Below are positions 49,293 to 58,115 of a stretch of 64,000 nucleotides of DNA, one piece after another. The notes below the pieces were generated by a model. That model did not search any database, was not told the DNA's origin, and was given only the letters and a program-made list of their open reading frames with translations. Positions within the stretch are counted from its first letter, which is position 1; every line of letters begins with the position of its first letter. Position numbers and translations under genes: made by a program. Source of the stretch: an uncultured Faecalibacterium sp. (lineage in GTDB: Bacteria; Bacillota; Clostridia; Oscillospirales; Ruminococcaceae); NCBI GenBank assembly GCA_934513205.1, contig CAKSWU010000004.1, positions 1 to 64,000 on the forward strand, given 5' to 3'.

Positions 49293-50471
49293 ATGGAAAA
49301 ACGTGTATTTCTGATCGTCCTCGACAGCTTTGGCATCGGCGCAGAGCCGGATGCCGCCGCTTTTGGCGACGAGGGCACCAATACGCTGGGTGCCATCGCC
49401 AACCACCCCAACTTCAACTGCCCCAACCTGTGCAGACTGGGCCTGTTCAACATTGACGGCGTGACCGCAGGGGAGAAAACGGATGCCCCGGCGGCTGCCT
49501 TTGCCCGCCTGCAGGAGCAGAGCATGGGCAAGGATACCACCATTGGCCACTGGGAGATCGCCGGTGTGGTCAGCCCGGAGCCGCTGCCCACCTTCCCTGA
49601 GGGCTTTCCGGAGGAGCTGATCCGGGAGTATGAGCAAAAGACCGGTCACAAGGTGCTGTGCAACAAGCCCTATTCCGGCACGCAAGTGCTGAAGGACTAC
49701 GGCGAGCAGGCCATGCGGGAGGATGCCCTCATCGTCTACACCAGCGCCGACAGCGTTTTTCAGGTGGCTGCCAACGAGGAGCTGGTGCCGGTGCAGGAGC
49801 TGTACCGCTACTGTGAGATCGCCCGTGAGATGCTCAAGGGCAAGTACGGCGTGGGCCGCGTCATCGCCCGCCCCTTCCTTGGCAACAGCGCTGACACCTT
49901 CTACCGCACCACCAACCGCCACGACCTGAGCCTGAAGCCGCCCCGCGCCACCATGCTGGACCTGCTGAAGGATGCCGGGCGGGATGTCATCGCCGTGGGC
50001 AAGATCTACGATATCTTTGACGGCGAGGGTGTGACCGAAAAGATCAAGACCACCGGCAACACCAACGGCATCGCCTTTACCAAAGCTTTGCAGACCCGGG
50101 ATTTTGAGGGTCTTGCCTTCGTGAATCTGGTGGACTTCGATATGCTCTACGGTCACCGCCGGGATGTGGCGGGCTACGCCGCTGCTGCCACCGAGTTTGA
50201 CCGTTTTCTGGCAGACTTTATCCCTGCCATGCGGGAAGGCGACCTGCTGATGGTTACGGCAGACCACGGCTGCGACCCCTCCTACACCAAAACCACCGAC
50301 CATACCCGGGAATATGTGCCCTATCTGGTCTGCGGCAAGGGCGTGAAGCCCGGTGTGGATCTGGGCACAAGGCTGTGCTTCGGCACCATCGCAAAGACCA
50401 TCTGCGAGTATCTGGACGTGGACGCTTCCACGCTGGACGGAAAGAGCGTCTGGAACGAGATCCGGGCGTGA
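49293..50471 (+). CDS. deoB: phosphopentomutase
   Basis: DeoB moves phosphate between C1 and C5 of ribose or deoxyribose, linking nucleoside breakdown to central metabolism. The 392 residues show the alkaline-phosphatase-superfamily start RVFLIVLDSFGIGAEPDAAA, then TIGHWEIAGV, RVIARPFLGN, NLVDFDMLYGHRRDVAGYAA and MVTADHGCDPSYTKTTDHTR with the metal Asp and His residues. ATG 49293 was chosen for the family start; earlier in-frame codons lie in the promoter. It serves the same route as deoD and cdd at 58-59 kb. Confidence 0.97.
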   Translation: MEKRVFLIVLDSFGIGAEPDAAAFGDEGTNTLGAIANHPNFNCPNLCRLGLFNIDGVTAGEKTDAPAAAFARLQEQSMGKDTTIGHWEIAGVVSPEPLPTFPEGFPEELIREYEQKTGHKVLCNKPYSGTQVLKDYGEQAMREDALIVYTSADSVFQVAANEELVPVQELYRYCEIAREMLKGKYGVGRVIARPFLGNSADTFYRTTNRHDLSLKPPRATMLDLLKDAGRDVIAVGKIYDIFDGEGVTEKIKTTGNTNGIAFTKALQTRDFEGLAFVNLVDFDMLYGHRRDVAGYAAAATEFDRFLADFIPAMREGDLLMVTADHGCDPSYTKTTDHTREYVPYLVCGKGVKPGVDLGTRLCFGTIAKTICEYLDVDASTLDGKSVWNEIRA

Positions 50472-50477
50472 CCGCGT

Positions 50478-50519
50478 AAAAAATCCCCGGTCTGTTCTTC
50501 ACAGACCGGGGATTTTTTT
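50478..50519 (+). terminator. terminator between convergent deoB and LCP genes
   Basis: AAATCCCCGGTCTGT and ACAGACCGGGGATTT form a perfect stem with loop TCTTC, flanked by A and T runs usable in both directions. Confidence 0.9.
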
Positions 50520-50532
50520 GCACGGAAAAGAT

Positions 50533-52164
50533 TTAGCCGGCATCCTCCTGCGAAGCATTGTACAGTGCATCCAGAATGGTGGAAGCTAGGGAGGAGGCTG
50601 CCTGCTCCACCTGCTCCTGCGAGGGCAGGGAGAGGGAAGGGGATTCGGCGGGAGCATCACCGGTCTCGTCCTGCGCCGGGGCTTCCGTCTCCTGCGGCTG
50701 GGTCTCGGCAGGCTGTTCATCGGGGGTCTGCTCCGGCGTCTCTTCCGGTACGCTCTGGGCAGGTTCTTCCACAAGGGTGCTCTCCGCAGCCTGCTCCGGA
50801 ACCGACACCGCAGCATCCGGGTCGGTGGTGGGGGTAAAGACATCGGTCTTTTCCGGCTTCTGGCTGGTGGAAGCCACAGTGCCTTCCCCGCCCAGCACCG
50901 ATGCGATCATTTCCTTGGCTTTGTTCACCGAGGATTCGTCCGGCTTCATCACATAGAGCTTCTGCCCCTTGGCAGAGTAGCACTTGGTGCTGCTGCCGGA
51001 AGAGCCGGTGACGGTATAGCTTTCAATGTCCCACGCGGCAAGGTCTCCCAGCTGCATCCGCACCAGTGCGCTGATCTGATCCTGCGAAAAACTGGTGACG
51101 AAGCAGTCCGCTGCGGCATCCATGATCTTGGAAAAGCCCATCAGCAGAGCAGGGGACTTGATCTTGTTCAGCATGGCATCAATGACCTTCATCTGGTTGA
51201 TGCCGCGCTGGATGTCGCCGGTGGCAAAGGCGTGGCGTTCCCGGGCAAAGGCCAGTGCAGCCTTGCCGTCCAGATGGTTCCAGCCTTCTACAAAGGTGGT
51301 GGGGTCATAGTATCCGGGGCTGCCCACCGAGGTGAACGCCTGATCGGAGTAGACATCCACGCCGCCCAGCGCATCAATGATGCTGATGAAACCGGCAAAG
51401 TTGATGCGGATGTAATGGTTCACTTGGATGCCGTAGAGGTTGCCCAGCGTTTCCATGCTGGTCTCCACGCCATACAGACCGGCATGGGTCAGCTTGTCCT
51501 TGCTTTCGGTGCCCGCCAGATCCACATAGTAGTCGCGAGGCGTGTTGATAAGGGCCACCCGCTTGGTGACGGGGTTGACAGCAGCAAGGATGTTCACATC
51601 GCTGCGCGCGTTTTCGGTCAGCTCGCCCCGGGTGTCCACGCCGCTGAGGTAGATTACGAAAGGCTCCTTGGTGATCTTGTTGGCCTCGGCACCGGTGAGC
51701 AGACCCGAGGTCATGCTGCCCAGCGCAGCCAGTCCCTGCTGAGCCCAGATGCATCCCAATGTCATGGCGGCGCACAGGAACACTGAGAACACCCGCGAGA
51801 CCCGGCCCGGGATGCGGTATTCCTGACAGCGCTTCACCAGCAGCCAGAGCAGCGCCAGCAACGCGGCAATGATGACCAGATACAGCACCGGGAACATCTG
51901 GGTGCGCCAGAGCTGCAGCAGGCTCAGCAGGCTCAGGATGCCCTGCACCAGCAGCAGGGGCTTGCTCCACCGGGGTGCACGGACGGCAGCGCCGCCGTCT
52001 GACGAGCTGCGGGGCGGCTCCGGGACAGAGGAACGGCGGGGCGAGGATGGCTCTGCCGGGGCGTCGGAGAAAAAGGCGGAGCTGTCCACCACAACAGTGC
52101 GGTCCTCGGGGTGGTCGGTTTTCCGGCCCAGATGCCGCAAAGAACGGTTTGAATCATCTTTCAT
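50533..52164 (-). CDS. LytR-CpsA-Psr (LCP) family protein
   Basis: LCP proteins attach teichoic acids or other glycans to peptidoglycan on the outside of the membrane. The 543 residues have a cytoplasmic N-terminus of 65, three membrane segments (about 69-87, 91-110 and 122-142), and the LCP domain with YLSGVDTRGELTENARSDVN, LINTPRDYYVDLAG, INFAGFISIIDALGGVDVYS and ALAFARERHAFATGDIQRGI (the Arg and Asp residues that bind the lipid pyrophosphate). The last 120 residues are an extracellular tail rich in Pro, Glu, Gln, Thr and Ala. ATG 52164 follows AAAGGAG, 27 bases after the NusG-II gene. Confidence 0.93.
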   Translation of the reverse strand: MKDDSNRSLRHLGRKTDHPEDRTVVVDSSAFFSDAPAEPSSPRRSSVPEPPRSSSDGGAAVRAPRWSKPLLLVQGILSLLSLLQLWRTQMFPVLYLVIIAALLALLWLLVKRCQEYRIPGRVSRVFSVFLCAAMTLGCIWAQQGLAALGSMTSGLLTGAEANKITKEPFVIYLSGVDTRGELTENARSDVNILAAVNPVTKRVALINTPRDYYVDLAGTESKDKLTHAGLYGVETSMETLGNLYGIQVNHYIRINFAGFISIIDALGGVDVYSDQAFTSVGSPGYYDPTTFVEGWNHLDGKAALAFARERHAFATGDIQRGINQMKVIDAMLNKIKSPALLMGFSKIMDAAADCFVTSFSQDQISALVRMQLGDLAAWDIESYTVTGSSGSSTKCYSAKGQKLYVMKPDESSVNKAKEMIASVLGGEGTVASTSQKPEKTDVFTPTTDPDAAVSVPEQAAESTLVEEPAQSVPEETPEQTPDEQPAETQPQETEAPAQDETGDAPAESPSLSLPSQEQVEQAASSLASTILDALYNASQEDAG

Positions 52165-52191
52165 GGAAAAATCTCCTTTTAAGCAGGTCGC

Positions 52192-52545
52192 TCACGAGGC
52201 CGGTACGATGGTCAGCACCGCGCGGGCCGGAAGACAGGTGGCGGTCTGGTCCTCGCGGGAGAGCCAGCCGAAGCTTTCACAGATATGATCCGGGCAGGGG
52301 GAGTCCACAAACCGCGCTGCGCCGTTTTGGATCTCGATGTGGACGGTGTAGTATCCGGTGTCCACATCGTAGGTCCCGTTGACGTTCAGCGGCAGGTCCA
52401 TAGTGGTGTTGTCATCGCCGTAGATCAGCTCTGCCCGCAAAGGCGCGGCAGTGGAACGCAGGCTGCGCACCGCCAGCAGTGCCGCGGCAGCCGCCAGAAT
52501 GACTGCGGCGAAGATCAGATTGGTGAGAAGGTTCTTTTTTTTCAT
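52192..52545 (-). CDS. NusG domain II-containing protein
   Basis: This 117-residue protein has an N-terminal membrane segment (NLLTNLIFAAVILAAAAALL). The extracytoplasmic NusG_II domain follows (ELIYGDDNTTMDLPLNVNGT, then YTVHIEIQNGAARFVDSPCP, DHICESFGWLS, TATCLPARAVLTI). The conserved CPDHIC motif and a third cysteine are present. Despite its name, the family is not a transcription factor; its role is unknown. It starts three bases after nadE and precedes the LCP gene. Confidence 0.88.
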   Translation of the reverse strand: MKKKNLLTNLIFAAVILAAAAALLAVRSLRSTAAPLRAELIYGDDNTTMDLPLNVNGTYDVDTGYYTVHIEIQNGAARFVDSPCPDHICESFGWLSREDQTATCLPARAVLTIVPAS

Positions 52546-52548
52546 AGG

Positions 52549-54474
52549 TCAGTCCTTGATATCCAGCTGTTCCAGCTCTGCCAGCCACAAGGCGGCGCAG
52601 GCATCGCTGGGCATGCGCCAGTCGCCCCGGGGCGAGAGGGTCACGCTGCCCACCTTGGGGCCGTCGGGCAGGCAGCTGCGCTTGAACTGCTGGGCAAAGA
52701 ACCGCCAGTAGAAGTTGCGCAGCCACTTGTACAGCACGCTGTCCGGGTATTCGGGGCGGCCCGCAAAGGCTGCCTTTGCCAGCCGGAAGATCTTGGCGGG
52801 CCCGAAGCCGAAGCGCAGCACCTGATACAGGTAGAAGTCGTGCAGCTCGTAAGGGCCAACCAAATCCTCGGTCTTTTGTGCGATCTCGCCGTCCTTGGCA
52901 GGCAGCAGCTCCGGGGAGACGGGCGTGTCCAGAATGTCCAGCAGCACCTCCCGCAGGGCGGTGCTGGCGGCGATGTCGGCTTCGTACTGCACCAGATGAC
53001 GCACCAGCGTTTTGGGCACCCCGGCGTTGACGCCGTACATGCTCATGTGATCGCCGTTGTAGGTGGCCCAGCCCAGAGCCAGCTCCGAAAGATCGCCGGT
53101 GCCCACCACAAGGCCGCCGGTGCGGTTTGCAGTGTCCATCAGCTCCAGCGTGCGCACCCGGGCCTGACCGTTTTCAAAGGTCACATCCAGCACGCTTTCG
53201 TCCTGCCCGATGTCCACAAAGTGGCTGCGCACCGTGTTGGTGATGTCGATCTCCGAGAAGCTGACCTTCAGCTCCTCGCAAAGGATCTCGGCATTGCTGC
53301 GGGTGCGCCGGGTGGTGCCGAAGCAGGGCATGGTGACAGCCAGCACGTCCTGCGTGGGACGGCCCAGCTGCTTCATGGCGCGTACTGCCACCAGCAGCGC
53401 AAGGCAACTGTCCAGACCACCGGAGATGCCGATGACGGCTTTTTTGGCGTGGGCATGCTCCAGACGCCGGGCAAGGCCGTCGGCCTGCATTTTCAAGATC
53501 AGCTCACAGCGCTGTGCCCGGCGCTGCGGGTCCCCGGGCACAAAGGGGGAAGGATCGATCCGGCGGGTCAGAACGGTCTGCACCGGCTCCAGATCGAACT
53601 CCACGGTGGTGTAGCCGTCGCAGCACAGCTCAAAGCTGGTGTTGCGCGCCCGCTCGGCCTCCATGCGCTGACAGTCGATCTCGGTCTCGGCAAAGCCGCC
53701 GTCAAAGGGCTCGTTCTCAGAGAGAACGGTGCCGTTCTCGGCAATCAGGTCGTGACCGGCAAACACCATGTCCTGCGTGCTCTCGCCATGTCCGGCAGAA
53801 GCATACAGGTAGCTGCACAGCAGGCGGGCAGACTGGTTTGCCACCAGTGCCCGGCGGTACTCGGCCTTGCCCACGGTTTCATCGCTGGCAGAAAGGTTGG
53901 CAATGACGGTAGCACCGGCAAGCGCGTGGAATGTGGACGGCGGCAGAGCGCTCCACAGGTCCTCGCACAGCTCCACGCCCAGCACAAAGCTGGGCATCTG
54001 GCGGCAGCGGAACAGCAGCGAGGTGCCAAACGGCACCTGCTGCCCGCAGACCGTCACCAGCTCCACCTCGGTGCTGCCGGAGGTGAACTGGCGCTTTTCG
54101 TAAAACTCGCCGTAGTTGGGCAGGTAGGTCTTGGGCACAAGACCCAGGACCCTGCCATGGCACAGCACGGCAGCGCAGTTGTACAGCTTGCCGTGCACCT
54201 GCAGGGGCAGACCCACCAGCGCCACCACATCCAGATCTTTGGATGCGTCCAGCAGGGTGCTCAGCGCATCCAGTGCGCCGGTCTGCAGGGTGCGCTGCAA
54301 AAACAGATCGCCGCAGGTGTAGCCGGTGAGGCAGAACTCCGGGAACACTGCCAGCTTCACGCCGCGCCCGGCGGCTTCACGCAACAGAGCCGCCGCCTGC
54401 GCAGCATTATAAGAGCAGTCTGCCAGCCGCAGCGCGGGGGAAAAGGCAGAAACTTTCAAAAAACCATCTTTCAT
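52549..54474 (-). CDS. nadE: glutamine-dependent NAD+ synthetase
   Basis: NadE makes NAD from deamido-NAD using ammonia channelled from glutamine. The 641 residues combine an N-terminal nitrilase-type glutaminase (VFPEFCLTGYTCGDLF with Glu46, PKTYLPNYGEFYEKRQF, and Cys in VLGVELCEDLW) and a C-terminal synthetase with PP-loop KKAVIGISGGLDSCLALLVA (near residue 350). VVGTGDLSELALGWATYNGD is also typical. It is the first gene of an operon with the NusG-II and LCP genes. No strong ribosome site precedes ATG 54474; an AGGATG lies about 17 bases upstream. Confidence 0.96.
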   Translation of the reverse strand: MKDGFLKVSAFSPALRLADCSYNAAQAAALLREAAGRGVKLAVFPEFCLTGYTCGDLFLQRTLQTGALDALSTLLDASKDLDVVALVGLPLQVHGKLYNCAAVLCHGRVLGLVPKTYLPNYGEFYEKRQFTSGSTEVELVTVCGQQVPFGTSLLFRCRQMPSFVLGVELCEDLWSALPPSTFHALAGATVIANLSASDETVGKAEYRRALVANQSARLLCSYLYASAGHGESTQDMVFAGHDLIAENGTVLSENEPFDGGFAETEIDCQRMEAERARNTSFELCCDGYTTVEFDLEPVQTVLTRRIDPSPFVPGDPQRRAQRCELILKMQADGLARRLEHAHAKKAVIGISGGLDSCLALLVAVRAMKQLGRPTQDVLAVTMPCFGTTRRTRSNAEILCEELKVSFSEIDITNTVRSHFVDIGQDESVLDVTFENGQARVRTLELMDTANRTGGLVVGTGDLSELALGWATYNGDHMSMYGVNAGVPKTLVRHLVQYEADIAASTALREVLLDILDTPVSPELLPAKDGEIAQKTEDLVGPYELHDFYLYQVLRFGFGPAKIFRLAKAAFAGRPEYPDSVLYKWLRNFYWRFFAQQFKRSCLPDGPKVGSVTLSPRGDWRMPSDACAALWLAELEQLDIKD

Positions 54475-54530
54475 CGGAGGATTTCACATCCTGTCTTTTG
54501 TTATAGGCTGCAGTGTCCTGCAGTGCCCAT

Positions 54531-54559
54531 AGTATACCACAAACATCCCAAAACGAAAA
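54531..54559 (-). promoter_or_regulatory. possible promoter for nadE
   Basis: TATACT (54531-54536, minus strand) with a weak TTTTCG 17 bases upstream. Confidence 0.45.
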
Positions 54560-54592
54560 GTGACAGACTGGTAAAAGAACTGTGAATCCCGC

Positions 54593-54627
54593 AAAAAAGC
54601 GCTGCCTGCGGGGTGCAGACAGCGCTG
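54593..54627 (-). terminator. terminator of the RNase P RNA gene
   Basis: AGCGCTG-CTGC pairs with GCAG-CAGCGCT with small mismatches; on the minus strand six T follow. Confidence 0.85.
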
Positions 54628-54638
54628 AATGCCATAAA

Positions 54639-54990
54639 AGCGGAAAACGAGATAGACCGTAAGCCGGGTTCTGTATTAAACGACGATCTGTCTAGGCCTG
54701 CCATTGCTGACAGGCTCGTGCCGCCTTCGGGACACGCGAGCAGCGCTGTACGTCCCATATAGGCGTTGCTTCCGGTAGGGTTTACAAAGCCGCATGGTCA
54801 CCCATGCGCTGGTGAGCTCTTACCTCGCCGTTTCATCCTTACCGCATTGCTGCGGCGGTTTGTTTTCTGTTGCACTTTCCCTGAGGTCACCCTCGGCTGC
54901 CGTTAGCAGTTACCGTGCTCTGTGAGGCCCGGACTTTCCTCAGAGCGGTCAAAGCCGCCCCGCCGCCGTATGTTCCACTCGTTTTCCGCT
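54639..54990 (-). ncRNA. rnpB: RNase P RNA, bacterial class A
   Basis: This RNA is the catalytic part of RNase P, which trims tRNA 5' leaders. On the minus strand the P4-forming parts are plain: GAGGAAAGTCCGGGC near the 5' end and ACAGAACCCGGCTTA near the 3' end. The 5' and 3' ends pair through a perfect 13 bp P1 helix (54978-54990 with 54639-54651). CGGTAACTGCTAACGG and GGTAAGGATGAAACGGCGAG are further class A marks. The length of about 352 bases is typical. It has its own promoter and terminator. Confidence 0.97.
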
Positions 54991-54994
54991 CCCA

Positions 54995-55023
54995 ATGATA
55001 CCATAAAAAAACAAGATTTGCAA
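54995..55023 (-). promoter_or_regulatory. promoter for rnpB, sharing its -35 box
   Basis: On the minus strand TTGCAA (55018-55023), 17 bases, TATCAT (54995-55000); the RNA 5' end falls four to five bases after it. The -35 hexamer is a palindrome also used by the divergent promoter. Confidence 0.75.
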
Positions 55024-55046
55024 GTGCAACTGTTTTTTGCTATAAT
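55018..55046 (+). promoter_or_regulatory. promoter for the RluA-type gene, sharing its -35 box
   Basis: TTGCAA (55018-55023), 17 bases, TATAAT (55041-55046), on the plus strand. It diverges from the rnpB promoter. Confidence 0.75.
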
Positions 55047-55086
55047 ATTATCCATGTTTTGTGATTTTTGCAAGGGAGGCCGGACC

Positions 55087-56022
55087 ATGCGGCTTGAATT
55101 TGTGGTTCCGGAAACACCGCAGACGCAAGGCGGGGTGCTGCTGCGCAATTTTCTGCGGCAGTGCGCCGTCTCCACCGACCTTGCCCGGGCGGTCAAGTTC
55201 CGGGGCGGCGGCTTTTTTGCGGATGGTGCACCCATTCAGGCCAACCGCAGGGTGGATCCCGGACAGGTGGTGAGCTTTGAGCTGCCGCCGGAGGGGGACA
55301 GTGTGATGCCGCAGCCGGAGATCCCGGTCGATGTGGTCTACGAAGACGCATTTGCGGTGGTGCTGGAAAAGCCGCCGCATCTGGCGGTGCACCCCACCTT
55401 GAACTACCCTGTGGGGACGCTTGCCAACGGCTACGCTGCATGGGCGGCTGCCCATGGGCACAGCCCGGTGTTCCGCCCGGTGAACCGCATCGACAAGGAC
55501 ACCAGCGGTCTGGTGCTGGCAGCAAAGCACGCCTATGCGGCACCGCTGCTGGCGCAAAGCGTGGAAAAGCTCTACTACGCTGTGGTGCAGGGGGAACTTC
55601 CGCTTGGGCCGGGGGTCGTGGATGCCCCCATCGGACGCCGCGCCGATAGCATCATCGGGCGCTGCGTGACCCCGCAGGGCAAGCCCAGCCGCACGGAGTA
55701 TACCATATTAAATGCACAGGCAGGTTTGAGCCTTGCGGCGTGTGTTCCGGTGACCGGACGCACCCATCAGATTCGGGTGCATTTTGCCTTTATCGGTCAT
55801 CCGCTGGCAGGGGATGACCTTTACGGCGGCAGCCGGGAGCACATCGGACGGCAGGCGCTGCACTGTGCACGGCAGACCTTCCGGGTCCCGGTATGCACGC
55901 AGCTGCCGGACGGCATCCGGGTGGAGCTGCCAACGCTGGAAGAAAGCTGGAGGACCGTTACGGTAGAGAGCCCGCTTCCAGAGGATATGATGGAACTTTT
56001 TCGTGAAAATCGTGAAAAGTAA
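55087..56022 (+). CDS. RluA-family pseudouridine synthase
   Basis: This 311-residue enzyme isomerises uridine in rRNA or tRNA. An N-terminal S4-like part (VLLRNFLRQCAVSTDLARAV, RVDPGQVVSFELPPE) precedes the catalytic domain with VLEKPPHLAVHPT, the active-site motif RPVNRIDKDTSGLVLAAKHA (Asp near 137), and GRTHQIRVHFAFIGHPLAGD. ATG 55087 follows GGGAGG. The exact target site cannot be told from sequence. Confidence 0.94.
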   Translation: MRLEFVVPETPQTQGGVLLRNFLRQCAVSTDLARAVKFRGGGFFADGAPIQANRRVDPGQVVSFELPPEGDSVMPQPEIPVDVVYEDAFAVVLEKPPHLAVHPTLNYPVGTLANGYAAWAAAHGHSPVFRPVNRIDKDTSGLVLAAKHAYAAPLLAQSVEKLYYAVVQGELPLGPGVVDAPIGRRADSIIGRCVTPQGKPSRTEYTILNAQAGLSLAACVPVTGRTHQIRVHFAFIGHPLAGDDLYGGSREHIGRQALHCARQTFRVPVCTQLPDGIRVELPTLEESWRTVTVESPLPEDMMELFRENREK

Positions 56023-56054
56023 GTGAAAGAACCACCCATTTTTTGTGACAATAC

Positions 56055-56082
56055 TTGCTTCGGGTCCGGCAGGGTGTATAAT
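56055..56082 (+). promoter_or_regulatory. promoter for the M23 peptidase gene
   Basis: TTGCTT (56055-56060), 16 bases, TATAAT (56077-56082), about 113 bases upstream of the start. Confidence 0.7.
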
Positions 56083-56195
56083 AAAATCAGAGCAATCCGC
56101 GCAGGCCGATGCACTGCGCGTTTCAGACCGCCGTCGTCCTTTGAAACGGCATGCCGCAGGGTGTGTCTCAGACGGCAAGGAAGGAGAAAAACCTT

Positions 56196-58085
56196 TTGAT
56201 CGACGAAAAAACACAGGAGCGGCAGGAGTCTGCACCTTCCGGAACAAAGCGCAGAAGGCAGTTCCGCTCCCGCTGGGCACAGCTGCAGTGCATGGGTGTG
56301 CTGCACCGGCACCGGCTGCGCCGTAAGGTTCAGGATCATCTCAGAAAATTTGGCGGAAAGCTGGCACGGAACCCGATGGTCTGTGCAGCGGGCGAGGCCC
56401 TGTATGCCATCGGATTTTCCACCCAGTATGCCTTTGTCCGCGCAGGCCGGAACACGAAGCGTGCGGTCTGCGGGTGCCTGAGGTCCCTGCGGGAACTGCT
56501 GGCTGGCATGGCGGCAATGGCGTTTCCCGGCGCAGCACAGGTGTTCTGGGACCTGTTTGGCCCGGTCGTGCTGTTTTTCCGGGGCTGTGGTGCCCTGCTG
56601 TTGCATGCGCACCGGACGCGGAAAGAAAAAGGCATTGCCGAGGCTTGCCGGGAAAGCGTAAGGTTTCTGGTAAACGGCGTGCGGACAAATGTAAAGCTTT
56701 TGCCCCGCATGGCAATGTACATCCTGCCGGCATGTGCGCTGGCATTCATGGTCACGGTGTGCGGGAACACCCTCCGTCAGCCCTATGCACTGGAGGTGCA
56801 GGTGAACGGCGAGACCGTGGGCTATGTGGCAAACGAGAACGTGTTCAACTCTGCCCGGGAGGCTGTGCAGGAGCGTATCAATTACGCCGGCACCGACAAG
56901 ACCCAGTGGACGGTGGAGCCTACTTATACCGTGACCGTTGCCCATCACACCATGGACGAAAACTCCATGACGGATGCCATCCTGAAAAGCGCCAGCGACG
57001 AGATCAGCGAGGGCACGGCACTGTATCTGGATGGAGAGCTGACGGCAGTTTGCAGTGACGGCACCAGCCTGCAGAGATATCTGAGCAGTCTGCTGGAGCC
57101 CTATGAGGACCCGGAAAACCCCAACGTTACAGTCGGGTTCAACAAGGATGTTACGCTGGAAAACGGCATCTACTTCAACGAGAGTTTTCAGGACGAAGCT
57201 GCGGTGGAGGACCAACTGTCCGGCGTGCAGCAGCAGGAAAAGATCTATACCGTTCAAAACGGCGATACCCTGTGGACCATCGCCCAGAAGAACGACCTGA
57301 CCTTCCGGGAGCTGTGCGAGCTGAACCCCGACTTCAAGGGGGCAGCTCTGAACGAAAAGTCCAATATTCAGGCAGGCGATGAGCTGACTGTCACCAAGCA
57401 GGAGGCTACGCTGGAGATCCGCATCACCAAGATCGAGACCTGGCAGGAAGAGATCGCCTACACCACGGAGACCACCAAGTCTTCCGAGTATACAGTCGGC
57501 ACCAAAAAGACGGTGCAGAAGGGCGAGAACGGCCTGCGCAGTGTGACGGCTCAGCGGGTGTACGACACCAACGGCATCCAGCTGAGCCAGCAGATCCTGA
57601 ACACCGAGGTGCTCAAGGAAGCAGTCACCGAGAAAATCGTGGTGGGCACCAAAAAGGTGACCAAGGGCACGACCTTCATCACTGGCAGCGGTCAGTTCAT
57701 CTGGCCGGTGCCCGGCTACCGGTACTGCTCCCGCTGGTACGGCGGCAGCCACAAGGGCGTGGATATCTGCGCCGCTGCCGGCACTCCCATTTATGCGTCC
57801 GCAGGCGGCACGGTCACAAAGTCCGGCTATAACCGCGCCGGTGCCGGCACAGGCTACGGCAATTCCATCATCATCAACCATGGCAATGGCTACACCACCG
57901 TGTACGCCCACTGCCTGTCGCTGGTGGTGCATGCCGGTCAGTCGGTCAAGCAGGGCCAGCTCATCGGTTATGTGGGCAGCACCGGACGCTCCAGCGGCAA
58001 CCACTGCCACTTCGAGATCCGGCGCAACGGCGCTTACGTTTCGCCGCAGACGGTGTTCAACCGCAGCAACTATCGCAACCGATAA
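56196..58085 (+). CDS. M23 peptidase with LysM and G5 domains
   Basis: This is a probable peptidoglycan endopeptidase. TTG 56196, nine bases after AAGGAG, gives 629 residues. A basic cytoplasmic region of about 165 residues comes first, then a membrane segment near 170-190 (MYILPACALAFMVTVCGNTL). Next are an extracellular stretch, LysM (about 348-403, IYTVQNGDTLWTIAQKNDLT), G5 (about 405-490) and the M23 domain with HKGVDICAAAGTPIYASAGG (zinc His and Asp near 518), a YAH motif and HCHFEIRR (near 602). All zinc ligands are present. The long positive N-terminal region is unusual. Confidence 0.92.
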   Translation: MIDEKTQERQESAPSGTKRRRQFRSRWAQLQCMGVLHRHRLRRKVQDHLRKFGGKLARNPMVCAAGEALYAIGFSTQYAFVRAGRNTKRAVCGCLRSLRELLAGMAAMAFPGAAQVFWDLFGPVVLFFRGCGALLLHAHRTRKEKGIAEACRESVRFLVNGVRTNVKLLPRMAMYILPACALAFMVTVCGNTLRQPYALEVQVNGETVGYVANENVFNSAREAVQERINYAGTDKTQWTVEPTYTVTVAHHTMDENSMTDAILKSASDEISEGTALYLDGELTAVCSDGTSLQRYLSSLLEPYEDPENPNVTVGFNKDVTLENGIYFNESFQDEAAVEDQLSGVQQQEKIYTVQNGDTLWTIAQKNDLTFRELCELNPDFKGAALNEKSNIQAGDELTVTKQEATLEIRITKIETWQEEIAYTTETTKSSEYTVGTKKTVQKGENGLRSVTAQRVYDTNGIQLSQQILNTEVLKEAVTEKIVVGTKKVTKGTTFITGSGQFIWPVPGYRYCSRWYGGSHKGVDICAAAGTPIYASAGGTVTKSGYNRAGAGTGYGNSIIINHGNGYTTVYAHCLSLVVHAGQSVKQGQLIGYVGSTGRSSGNHCHFEIRRNGAYVSPQTVFNRSNYRNR

Positions 58086-58115
58086 ATTACAATAAGATAA
58101 AAGGAGAGATGTTCT

